DNA of 64,000 nt. It comes from Pontederia crassipes (lineage: Eukaryota > Streptophyta > Magnoliopsida > Commelinales > Pontederiaceae). The notes beneath the pieces were generated by a model, which was given only the letters and a program-made list of their open reading frames with translations, did no database searches and was not told the DNA's origin. Numbering within the stretch: the stretch's first letter is position 1; the number at the start of each line of letters is the position of its first letter. The stretch covers positions 8,370,001 through 8,434,000 of the forward strand of contig CM060188.1 of NCBI GenBank assembly GCA_030549335.1. Direction: 5' to 3'. The translations under genes were made by a program, and so were the position numbers. Shown here piece by piece: positions 13,501-22,839 of this stretch.

Positions 13501-16500
13501 TAGAGTCCATCACGTTCAAATCCTCCACTAATTTGCCTCATCGTTTGGAGATCCTGCAGAACGAAAAAAGAGTCATAAAAAAATGCTCGACAATTTAAGG
13601 ACTTTGTTAGTTGGTTGATCGAAAGAAGGCTTAGAGCAAACTTTGGAGCATACATAACATTATCAAGGGAGATGTCACAATTAACAGAAACTGTGCCAAG
13701 GTCAGTGACCGGAGAGAGAGAACCATCAGCAACTTTGACATTAAGAGGATTCGATAGAAATTTGAGGGATGAAAAGAAAGAAGCATCACCTATTATGTGT
13801 GAGGAGGCACCCGAATCGGTAATCCAGTCAGATTGAGAACTAGTAGAGAGAACAAGAGTACCTGAATAACGCATTACAGTAGCACCAGTTGACGGAGATG
13901 CAAATTTAGTGATAGACGGAGATGCAAATTTAGTGATAGACGGAGATGAAAATTTAGTGATAGACAGAGAACGAAGGCGATCATATTCTTCTTTTGATAT
14001 CAGAATATCCGACTCATTAGTATTGGCAGCATGAACTTTTGGGTGATCAGCAGGATATCCAAACTTTTCCTAGCAACGGTTAGAGGGATGATTGGATCAA
14101 TAACAGTGGTCACAAAAGAATTTACCACGTCCTCTAGAGTCGTTCCCTCGTCCACGTCCACAGCCTTTGCCTTTGTTAGGGAAAAATCCTCTTCCTCTTC
14201 CACGTGTAGCAAGTGCATATGCATCCGTATAAGGAGAGAAATCATTAATACGGGAGAGCCGAGCGTAGATTTCTTCAGGCATCGTAATAGTTTCCTGTGT
14301 CATCAACTGATCCTTGACCGATTTATATTCAGGACCAAGACCAAAGAGAAACTGAACGGATCTAATTTGATCACGTTGTTCAGCCAACACTTTGATATCT
14401 GCAAAGAGAGGTCGATAGATATCTTGCTCATTCCAGAGGTTAGTTAATGTTCCAAAATAATTTGCTAACGGCTGATCATTTTTCTTGCATGATTGGATTT
14501 CTTCAAAAACCTTGAAAAGGCGAGATATATTGCTTTTATGAGAGTGAAGTTTTTGAAGTACCTATAAATCATGACCTGTTTGGAAATAGATTTGGTCATG
14601 CTATTGAGCATGGCAGAGGCAACCCAATCATTGACAGCATCACAATCTTCTGTACGTTCTTCAGATTTGGTGAGGATATGCTTCTTCCTGTGGGACCCTA
14701 CGTAGCACTCAAATGCCGTGAACCAGAGGAGATAATTGGTACCATCAAGTTTGATATTGATACCAAGTGGAGTGCTGAGGATGGATTTAACACCAGAGTC
14801 GCTGGATGAAATTTTCTTATCGGCCATGGTTGAGCACGACGGGTTCCACGGAGAAAAAGATCAAGCGCTGATCTTCAGAACTATGGATCTAGGTCGGAAT
14901 AGACCTATCATTCATCTAAATTGAGGAGAGAAGAAGAATGAGGAGGAAAGGAAGAGGAATAATGATCAAATCGTTACTGCTCTGATACCATGTTGAGAAA
15001 CATGTTTTCTCTTATCATTCACCAAACATCAGTGCCTCCTATTTATAATCAAGGTAGGCAATACAAGAAGGGAGAATATTACTCCAGAAAATCAGGAATA
15101 TTATCCCAAAATATCTGAGATACTATCTGGGATACTAATCCTAACTAATATTACAAAGATAAGCGAACATATGAAAAGATATGGAAAGATATGAAGAGAT
15201 ATGCAAATCATATCTCAATAACTCTTTTACTAGGATGTGGTTTACCATCAAGTTCTATAACATGTTGTGCTGCTTGCCTCTACAGCTTTTATTTTGGGTT
15301 GAGGGTTAAGGAAGGAAAATGAGGAACACAGAAAGGAAGGCAAGAAATCCCTTCTTTGTCAACAATTTTGATGGAGAGGAATCGGAGGGAAGGGAAATTA
15401 TTTCCCTCCATTCTATTTCGAAAGGAATTTCTTTCAACTCCAATGAGGGATTTAATGGAGAAGAAAGTTCTTTTCATTAAGTTTTGCTTTCATCTCATTC
15501 ATCTCTTTTATGTTCCCCTTATTCAAACAGCCACAGGAGAACACTAGAATATTTTGATAAATCAGTCTTAAAACAGTGGCCAATATTTTGTGTTTGTTCT
15601 CCTCATGAAAGCTTCATAATACTTAATGTACATTTCCAGTGAAGTATTCACGCATTCTCCGTTCTTCATCACAGCAGAGGATGCTGGCGCTGTTGAATCA
15701 AGGCATGTTCTTTGTTGTCCCTCATCTTTCTATATCTTATTTCGTAACCTGTCATCTCTTGAGATTCAAGCATGAATAGACAAGTGAACAAAAGAGTTTC
15801 AACCTCTGAAGGCTTCTTCCTTTCCTTTGAACAGGAAAATTGATGATTATAAGGAAACTATTGTTCCTACTGGGAAAACACATGAGGTATGCCACATGGA
15901 ACAAAAATTTTGTCAACCTTTTGAATCTGTTTTTATCATTCGTTCATCATTTGTTAAAATAGAATTATTTACTTCTATCAATCACAGGTAGATGTTCAAA
16001 AAAACATCCTCCTGACTAGCTCATAGTGCCATCAATCATTTTGATCATTGACGTTCCTTCTAAAAAATGACCACTGATGTTTACTAGAATATTTACTTTC
16101 ATTTTCATATTAGAAATCAATCAGGCAATCTCTTCTAGTAGTTTTTTTCTAAAGGTACCACTAATTATGTCTTGGCTATGCTTAGAACTATTTGTTTAAG
16201 AAAATTGTTAAGAAAATTTTATGTCAAACTCTGTCAAAGTTATTTCGTTTGATATAATCGTGCCACATTATCATTCTTGTCAAAACTATGAGCTAAGTAG
16301 AAAATAGATTGTTATAGTTTGTTAGGACCAAGTGGCAAACACATTGAATTTTGCGATCCTGTACTTTTGCAATTTCCTATTTCAATATCATTCCCTCTCT
16401 CTTTTCTATTGTAGGCTCAAAATCACGTTCTGAAACTTTTTTTTGTGTGTTGATGCAGATCACTTTAACTATTGATTCTGTAAATTCATATATCGCTTGG

Positions 16501-19500
16501 GACTTCTCATTGATTCAAGGGACACTTACTCTGGTATTCTCTGTGATCCATGTTAAATGATCAAAATATTTGTGTTTTCTTTTTAGTGTGTTTTTAGAAG
16601 AAAACATATTAAACTTGTTCTACACAGATTATGATTGTTGGAAGAACAGTTTCTAATATATTGCATTGAATTTAATTTTGTAAATCATTTGAGGTCTTAT
16701 TTTATTTTTGGTTCTGGAAACTATAATATTTGATTATACTTAAAGGGACATGTCCTTTCTTGGATGTAAATCAGCACAAGGAAGGCCTACTGATATTCAA
16801 GTATTCAAGCTATATTATTGAAAGATTTTTTTTTCTTCATTTACAACTCAAATGGTGTCTCCTCTTAATAGAAAACAAAAAGAAAAATATTCTGATGAAC
16901 CATGCAATTGTTGTTGGTAAATAGTTCTTTTGTCGCATGAACAAAGATCGTTTCGCTAAGCTTATAAGTGAGTCAAAATAATTTATAAGCAGTTTTAAAA
17001 TTTTCTCCCTGTTTGGCAACTAAAGAAGAGAGCTCATAAGCACTTTTTTTACTTGTGTATAAGTAAAAAAAATAAGCTGGGGACCCCAACTTATTTTGTA
17101 AAAAAAAAAGTTGCTCAGTTTCATCAATGAATACTATTTTGCCCTTAGAATATATATAATTTTTCTTCACATCTTTGCTCTATTATGATTTAACAACCTT
17201 TTAGTCATTTACTAAAATAATAACTTATAAGTTTTTTTATTACAAAACACGTAACTACTTATTTTTACAGGGTTATTTCCATAAACCACTCCTAAACTAT
17301 CAGCATTTTTCACATCTAACCCCAAACTATGAACTTATTTTTTTGGATCCCCGAACTATCGCGACATTTCCAATTTAATCCTTTTGTCAATTTCTATCAA
17401 ATTTTCCGTTAACTTTGTTATGAAAAGTTGAAGTTACCCCTCCATCGATAACATATGAAATAAAAAAGAAGAGGTCCTCGGCCGGCGCGTGCAGGGAAGA
17501 CCCCCCTCTGTGTTTTCCTTGTGCCAGAGAGGGAGGGGGGACGCCGGTCGCCCCCCTTTCCCCCTGCGCCGGCACGCGCAGGGAAGGGGGGGGGGGTTGC
17601 TCCCCTGCTGCGATCGGCGAAAGTTCTGACGTGACCGGGGCGTGCCACGCTCCCCTCAATGCCAACGTCTTGTTGAGGCAGGACCTGTAGTACGACGAGG
17701 TCATCGAGCAGGCCGACTCGTCCACGGCGGTCATCGATACGCCGCGGAGGACGACGGAGGGGTCACATGGGGGATCCCTTCGACTTCTGCGAGTTACCGC
17801 CGGCGGACGCAAAGAGAGAGTTGAGGAACCCAGCTAGGTGCGCCCCGGGATCGAGGTGCGGGGAGGGCGCCGCCCTCGGAGGTGGCACGTGACGCAGGGG
17901 TCGATTTCATGGCCTCGTCAGCGCGGTCCAGATAGACCTCAGCCGCACCTGTGGGTGGTGGGCTGTTGCGGAATCGAGTTCCGACGACGAGAACCCGTCG
18001 TAGCTCGAGTTGTCCGACGAGCTCGACGTCGAGATTGGCGCCAAAAAGCCGCTCCTGCCATGACGACGTCGGGACCGCCCTCTCGCTCCCTGCCGCATTT
18101 TTCTCTCCCCCCCACCCCCCGTTTATGGAAATAACCCTTCTTAAAATTAGCTTCAACTATTGAACTGCTTATCAGCATCTTAACTTATCAACTAAGTCAA
18201 ACAGACCTTGTGCTTTTTTTTCCATTGTGAACATTAGGATTTATAAGCCCAATGGTGCAATGACCCCCTCCTAACAGAGGCACCCTTCCTTAGTTTGATG
18301 TTGTAAATCTCCTTATGGCTGTTAAGATACTTTACTAAGCATGTATTACTTTACAAAATGCACAGTTATATCATGTACTTAAAAGTACATCTTCGCTATA
18401 TGAAAACACCATAAGATAGACCAGATGTTAGATAAGTACTCATATCTGTTATTTCTTTTGCTCACTTATTTTCGGTCCTTTGTTTTTGAGACAAAGAAGG
18501 ATGACTAGCTCTTTGGTAGATTAATGCTCGTTTTCTAATTCTTTTGCTGTTGTCAGTATGTTCTAAAAACCAAATATATCATATGCTTGAAGGAGGTTTG
18601 AACATTAACTTTTGTCTTCTGTGGACAGGATATCGGCTTTCATGTAGAGTATGTCAGCCCTTCAGGAGATAGAACCGTGAGATGATGCACCTTTAACAAG
18701 AATATTTGATTTTTAACCAGAGTTATTAATTCCTTTTCGAATTTCCTTTTCTATTTTTCCAGACAGATTAGTTTCATTTTTTGTTTAGTTTATTCAAACT
18801 CTTAGTTTATGCATTAGCTAGTTTACTACAACAACAACAACAACAAATCCTTATCCCACTAGGTGGGGTCGGCTACATGGATCATACGACGCCATTCATT
18901 CGTTGATCCATGTTCATAAGATTCGACAGTGTTTTACGCTGGCTGTCGGGGCCTAACACAACCCTCCTCCTTTATCCGGGCTTGAGACCGGCTATAAAAC
19001 ATAGGCGGAGTTATAAGGGAAGATAAATATTCTTATAAAAGAAGTTTTCCTGCAATACCTCACGACCAGCAAGAGTTAGAAGCACAGTACCAAGGCCTCC
19101 AGCAGTTAACCATTTCTGAGTAGAAAACCCCAACAGTTCCATGAATAAAGAAACTGCTGCAACCCATACTGCAGTGTATATGGCTTTTCCAGCAAATTGG
19201 AAACCCATTTTTCTTGTATCATCAGCATTAGCTAGTTTACTAACAGAAACATTTTTCTGCAGCTCATATTACCCTACAAGAGATGTGAGTCAGACCAAGT
19301 GAGCTTTCACTATCTGTATATTTATTTCCATTCTTTTTTTTTTTTACTTAGACAACTTGGCTTTATCCACTTCAATTTTTTTTTACAGGGTAACTTCTGT
19401 ACAGTCTTGACTGGATCGTATAAACTCATTTGGGACAACTCTTATTCCACATTTTTCAAAAAGGTTCATTTCATATCAACTTTTTGTTTCACTCTTAAGT

Positions 19501-20050
19501 CTGTCATGATGCTTAGATGTCCATCATGTCCTTAGATTGTTTTCTTTTCTTTTTCTTTTTATTATACAGTTTCTTTTTATTATTACGCATTAGATCCAAG
19601 TGAAATGTTACTTAGTAATAGTTCACCCTCTTGCAACAGAAAGTTATTTTCATGGGTTATTCTAATCTGGCAGCCATCACATTTCTTTCAGTGTATGGTT
19701 AAGTTTAGAATGAACATGTAACAATCCAACTGAGACAAAAGAAAATATAAAGTGCGTCCTGTATGTGTCACATACATGTATGGATATTTAGCACACTTTT
19801 TTTTTCAGAATGCCAATTTATAGGTGCATCCTGTATGTGTCATATAAATGCATGAAAATTACTGTTTACTTGGGACAGTGTTGACTAGGTTAGATACTTG
19901 TAGAAATTGAAAGCATTTCACTTGATTCTTCAATGATCTTAAGAACTATCATCTTGGTTGTTTTTTGAATGATTTTAACAGAATTTGCGCTACAAGGTGG
20001 ATGCTATACCCCCGGTTGTGGATGCATCACAGTCTGCTCTCGAATCATAG
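7567..20050 (+). CDS. GOLD-domain-like protein, 15 exons, 452 aa
   Basis: Exons (frame kept throughout): 7567-7732, 8868-9034, 9283-9415, 10501-10657, 10746-10824, 11201-11241, 11330-11446, 11574-11654, 15640-15702, 15835-15886, 16459-16533, 18629-18676, 19263-19298, 19389-19463, 19982-20050. The start ATG follows a GC-rich 5'UTR. The protein starts [20 protein letters not shown]; the middle is helical and charged ([34 protein letters not shown]). The last ~100 residues form a beta-rich module resembling GOLD domains of SEC14-GOLD/patellin and p24-type trafficking proteins: [20 protein letters not shown], then [16 protein letters not shown], then [15 protein letters not shown]. Such domains usually act in membrane trafficking or lipid-linked interactions; that role is inferred here. 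I see no signal peptide or transmembrane helix. Intron 9 uses a GC donor (AAG|GCATGT). Introns 8, 11 and 12 carry mobile elements. The GOLD assignment is moderate; the gene model is strong. Confidence 0.85.
11745..11984 (-). repeat. 3' LTR of the copia element
   Basis: A 240-bp repeat matching 14991-15220 with scattered substitutions and an ~18-base length difference in the middle. Its right edge borders the polypurine tract at 11985-11993 (CTCCCCCTC on the plus strand). The differences between the two LTRs show that the insertion is not very recent. Confidence 0.92.
11992..12896 (-). pseudogene. Copia pol remnant: end of RT and RNase H
   Basis: Read on the minus strand, a short piece of the RT start ([16 protein letters not shown]) is joined to the RT C-terminal part, which contains [20 protein letters not shown]. 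RNase H follows in another frame, with [27 protein letters not shown] and [13 protein letters not shown]. The RT catalytic block (YVDD region) is absent. The frame shifts between the 12474-12881 and 11992-12555 segments, so this is not a working polyprotein. Confidence 0.9.
12897..13874 (-). pseudogene. Copia protease, GAG-pre-integrase and truncated integrase
   Basis: The minus-strand frame 13874-13248 contains the aspartic protease signature DSGASSHI and the GAG-pre-integrase zinc motif (HCRLGHPS followed by [10 protein letters not shown]). The next frame (13217-12897) starts with the integrase-type stretch [17 protein letters not shown] and then jumps straight to a proline-rich linker. The DDE catalytic core is therefore deleted. 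Confidence 0.9.
13891..13970 (-). repeat. 24-bp tandem repeat in the copia gag-protease linker
   Basis: Three units of 24 bp plus a partial one (13891-13914, 13915-13938, 13939-13962). On the minus strand they encode the octapeptide repeat SPSITKFA. As multiples of eight codons they preserve frame, so they probably expanded while the element was still coding. Confidence 0.85.
14000..14827 (-). pseudogene. Copia gag remnant
   Basis: The minus-strand frame from 14827 begins [15 protein letters not shown] and contains [17 protein letters not shown], the usual start of a copia gag (UBN2-type). A frame break near 14465-14400 interrupts it. The 14390-14097 segment continues with [13 protein letters not shown] and an RG-rich tail leading to the start of a zinc knuckle (CDHCY). 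It cannot make a full Gag. Confidence 0.88.
14979..14990 (-). other. Copia primer-binding site (initiator Met tRNA)
   Basis: On the minus strand the 5' LTR is followed directly by TGGTATCAGAGC, the standard plant copia primer-binding site, complementary to the 3' part of initiator methionine tRNA. It fixes the element's direction. Confidence 0.93.
14991..15220 (-). repeat. 5' LTR of the copia element
   Basis: A 230-bp repeat paired with 11745-11984. Its outer end is TATTGAG instead of TGTTGAG on the minus strand, a point change of the terminal dinucleotide. Confidence 0.92.
17269..18138. mobile_element. TIR element with captured GC-rich segment (Pack-MITE-like)
   Basis: The perfect 18-bp inverted ends AGGGTTATTTCCATAAAC (17269-17286 and 18121-18138) bound an 870-bp unit in intron 11 of the GOLD gene. 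The left ~200 bp match the arms of the foldback elements at about 46.7 and 51.1 kb: CATAAACC, GAACTTATTTTTTT, AACTATCGCGAC and a TTTTCCGTTA-like motif in the same order. The rest, from about 17470 to 18120, is unrelated, very GC-rich and codon-like, and replaces nearly all of the right arm. I could not find a clear target duplication. Capture of host DNA is inferred from composition and position. Confidence 0.7.
17470..18118 (-). pseudogene. Captured GC-rich coding-like fragment, origin unknown
   Basis: A ~650-bp GC-rich block inside AT-rich intron DNA, with overlapping ORFs on both strands. The minus-strand frames look most protein-like, for example segments reading [19 protein letters not shown] and [20 protein letters not shown], but they lie in different frames. 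I do not recognise the source gene. It looks like a shuffled or decayed piece rather than a gene, and GC richness alone produces long ORFs, so its coding origin is tentative. Confidence 0.4.
18829..19020 (-). mobile_element. RTE-type LINE 3' end with (TTG)n tail
   Basis: The plus strand shows (CAA)n, then ATCCTTATCCCACTAGGTGG, then GGTCGGCTACATGGATC, and further on TTTATCCGGGCTTGAGACCG and GGCGGAGTTATA. This is the widespread 3'-UTR signature of plant RTE non-LTR retrotransposons. Only the 3' ~190 bp is present, with no coding region. Confidence 0.8.
19059..19224 (-). pseudogene. Exon fragment of an MSL-type mechanosensitive channel gene
   Basis: The minus strand encodes [20 protein letters not shown] followed by [14 protein letters not shown] and [16 protein letters not shown] without a stop. 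This is the last membrane segment and the start of the conserved MscS pore region of organellar MSL1/2/3-type channels. The frame ends at GAG|GTATTG, an intact splice donor, and intron sequence continues to about 19020, so the copied RNA was unspliced here. It is only a fragment, antisense in another gene's intron, and cannot make a channel. Confidence 0.85.
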
Positions 20051-20418
20051 TAAAATGTAGCGTGGCTAGAAACAAAGTATTCTATTTTTAGTCACAATTT
20101 TTTATGGCCCACCTTTGTACTCCGCACAAGTGCTCCAATTATTCATACTACAATACATCTGTCAGGGTTCTTAGGAAGGATTGAGGAAGATATATTTCCT
20201 AAACATGTTTTTTTATCTGATTAGGGGATTTACATGAATACGCGTGCATGTTTGAACATCATCATATTGCTGTAAAGTGCTTCAATACACAAACTGTAAT
20301 TCTTTTCAACATTCTGTCTTCAAACTATATACTTTAGATTGTTTCATGAAATAATATGTTACGTTATCAGCTAATCCCGAAGGACGCTTAACTTAATGGC
20401 ATACTCCATCACACAAGT

Positions 20419-22071
20419 CACTACAAGAAAATCGCGATTTTCCGACGGATAATTTCCGACGGTTCTAAATCCGTCGCAATTTGCGACGAATTTTTCGACG
20501 GTTCCGTTTTCGACGGATTTTTCGACGGTTACGACCGTCGGAAATAATTTATATTATTATTTAATTTTTCGACGATTAGGAACGTCGATATTTTCGACGG
20601 ATATCTATCCGTCGCAATTTCCGACGACTTTTCCGACGGTTATGACCGTCGGAAATAAAAAAATTAAATTATGTATTTTTATATTATTATTAAATGTTTT
20701 CAACGGATTTTCCGACGGTCAAGACCGTCGGAAATAAAAAAAATTAATTATATAATTTATTATATTATTATTTAATTTTTCGACGATTAGGAACGTCGAT
20801 ATTTTCGACGGATATCCATCCGTCGCAATTTCCGACGACTTTTCCGACGGTTATGACCGTCGGAAATAAAAAATTAAATTATGTATTTTTATATTATTAT
20901 TAAATATTTTCGACGGATTTTCCGACGGTCAAGACCGTCGAAAATAAAAAAAATTAATTATATAATTTATTATATTATTATTTAATTTTTCGACGATTAG
21001 GACCGTCGATATTTCCGACGGATATGCAACCGTCGCAAAATCCGTCGCAATTACTGACGGTCAAAACCGTCGGTAAAATAAAAAATAAATATTATATATA
21101 ACTAAATATATTTTCGACGGTCACAACCGTCGATAATTATAAAAATATTTAATATTTACGTTTTCGACGGCCGCAATCGTCGGTAATTAAAATTTCGTTA
21201 TCCCGCTTTTTTTTTTCCTTTTCCCGCTTTTTTTTTTCCTTTTCCCGCTTTCTTTCCACTTTTTCCCTTTATATATATTCCTCATCCATCTTCTCTCTCT
21301 CCCTCTTCCCTCTTCTCTCTCTCTCTCCTCCCTCCACTCCTCTCTCTCTCCCTCCTCTCCTCTCTCTCTCCCGGCCGCGAGCACCCCTCCCGCCCGTCGG
21401 ACGCCGGCGACCCTCTCCCGCGTCAACGTATCTCTCTCTCCCGCTCCGCGCCGGCGTCTCTCTCTCTCTCTGCTGTCGGCCGGCCGTGGCCATTCGGATC
21501 GGCCGCCAGGCGGTCGGATCCGGCCTCCAGCGGCCGCCCAGCTGCCGGATCGGCCGCCAGGTTGCCGGATCGGCCGCCAGGCGGCCGGATCTGGCCGCTA
21601 ATTTTTTTATATTTAAAAAATTATTTGCGACGGTTGTGACCGTCTAAAGATCGACGGTTGCGACGTCCGTCCAAAGTTTCGACAGTTGCGACCGTCGAAA
21701 AGTTGCGACGGCTCGAACCGCCGACCTTTTCCGACGGTTGCAACCGTCGGAAATATCGACGGTTCGAACCGCCGGCCTTTTCCGGCGTTGCAACCGTTGA
21801 AAATATCAACGGTTCGAACCGCCGGGCACTTTTCCGGCAGTTGCAACCGTCGGAAAATTTCGACGGGTCGAACCGCCGGGGACTTTTCCGACGGCCAGAA
21901 CCGTCGATATTTGCGACGGATTTTTTTGAGTGGTCGCAAATCCATTTGCGACGAGCGTTTTTCCGACGGATCGATTCCGACTGAAAAACCGTCGGTAATT
22001 GCGTTACCGACGGTTTTCGGGCTGATTACCGACGGTCCGGACTGTCGGTAATCCGCGTTTTTTTAGTAGTG
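20419..22071. mobile_element. Non-autonomous CACTA (En/Spm-type) transposon
   Basis: It begins CACTACAAGAAAA and ends TTTTTTTAGTAGTG, flanked by the 3-bp target duplication AGT (20416-20418 and 22072-22074). Both subterminal regions are packed with CCGACGG/CCGTCGG motifs arranged as short inverted pairs, as expected for binding sites of a CACTA transposase accessory protein. The left region has a ~210-bp tandem period (the GACGATTAGG anchor recurs at 20571, 20782 and 20992). The middle (about 21190-21600) is CT-rich, then GC-rich, with no transposase. It lies ~370 bp past the GOLD gene stop codon. The ORFs inside it are repeat artefacts. Confidence 0.93.
20555..21060. repeat. ~210-bp subterminal tandem repeats in the CACTA element
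   Basis: Two full units and a partial third begin at ATTATTTAATTTTTCGACGA (anchors at 20571, 20782 and 20992). Each contains several paired CCGACGG and CCGTCGG motifs separated by AT-rich spacers. The units are nearly identical, so they arose by recent internal duplication. Confidence 0.85.
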
Positions 22072-22839
22072 AGTTGAGTTGTGATCGTGACTCTGGTGTA
22101 GTATTAGGTGAAAAGTGTGGTAATCAGATGAATAGTTTGCAGGTTCGCAATCGTAAGAAAATAGAATTCAATTACATATGAATACAATATATATTAACTA
22201 AATAGTGGCTTTTTTATATTGAATTTGTTACGTAGCATAGGAATATACAGAAGATATCCCGGCAACGTGTACTGCATATTTATGTTATGCATATTTAAAG
22301 ATTTAGATTATTTAATATTTTATAATGATAGCGATTCTTATTTTTGTTCTTATCAAATCATGCCAAAATATTGTTTCTTATCAAATCATGCCAAAATATT
22401 GTAATAAAGGTTTCGCACTTTCTTCTGTTTCATTCGGAGGTCAGTCGACGACCTCTCTGAATAAATCAATTTTTTCTTGATTTATTTTGCCATCCTACCC
22501 AAAGATTTATTCGGATTGATTTTTATTTTAGTAGAGACAAAAAAGATCTTCTTTCTAAAGAAATTCATTTTTATTTTAGTAAAATCTTACGAGACGAAAA
22601 AAGATCTTCTTTTTAAAGAGATTTGATTCTATTATATATCCAAAGTCCAAAATCATTTCCGAGGTTTTCCCCTGTTCGGTGGAAGAGTTTGCATGAATCC
22701 ATGTTCGTAAACTAACACATTTAATTTAACAAATTAGCAGTGGTAATCTTTTTCTATAGAAGTGCATTTGGAAAGGAAGGGAATATAGATAATATTTCTT
22801 CCTATTTCCTTTAATTTCTTTTTTTTGGTAGCCTACCGT

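Larger units (their letters stand above)
11745..15220 (-). mobile_element. Internally deleted Ty1/copia LTR retrotransposon in intron 8
   Basis: Two similar ~230-240 bp repeats flank 3 kb of minus-strand gag-pol remnants. The LTR ends are TGTTGAG...CTCAACA (the outer right end is mutated to CTCAATA). The 5' LTR (minus sense) is 14991-15220 and the 3' LTR is 11745-11984. Next to the 5' LTR is the primer-binding site TGGTATCAGAGC; a GAGGGGGAG polypurine tract adjoins the 3' LTR. An ACTC repeat (11741-11744 and 15221-15224) is the likely target duplication. Gag, protease and RNase H are present, but most of integrase and reverse transcriptase are missing and there are frame breaks, so it cannot move by itself. 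It lies antisense to its host gene, between exons 8 and 9. Confidence 0.93.
16950..18210. repeat. Older degenerate repeat split by a nested insertion
   Basis: The sequences at about 16955-17110 (GCTTATAAGT, AATTTATAAGC, TGTTTGGCAACT, AATAAGCTGGGGACC) and 18150-18206 (GAACTGCTTATCAGC, AAGTCAAACAGACC) look like the two ends of a MITE of the common plant TAAGC/GTTTGGCC type. The element at 17269-18138 would lie inside it. The outer boundaries are not sharp. Confidence 0.4.
18811..19242 (-). mobile_element. LINE-mobilised chimeric insertion (MSL exon + RTE tail), 18-bp TSD
   Basis: The 18-bp direct repeat GCATTAGCTAGTTTACTA at 18811-18828 and 19225-19242 flanks a 396-bp insert in intron 12 of the GOLD gene. 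Read on the minus strand, the insert begins in an exon of an MSL mechanosensitive channel gene, crosses that exon's GT donor into intron sequence, then joins plant RTE-LINE 3' sequence (GACCCCACCTAGTGGGATAA) and ends in a (TTG)n tail at 18829-18846. A long target duplication, 5' truncation and a simple 3' tail are hallmarks of target-primed reverse transcription. Confidence 0.88.

Noticed and set aside
17387..17812. 141-codon minus-strand ORF
   Set aside because: It spans the junction between the element arm and the GC-rich captured block and competes with ORFs in other frames; treated as a fragment, not a gene.
21613..22051. Several overlapping ORFs of 60-121 codons rich in RRFEP/SNRR repeats
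   Set aside because: They are translations of the CACTA subterminal CCGACGG motifs in several frames and on both strands.
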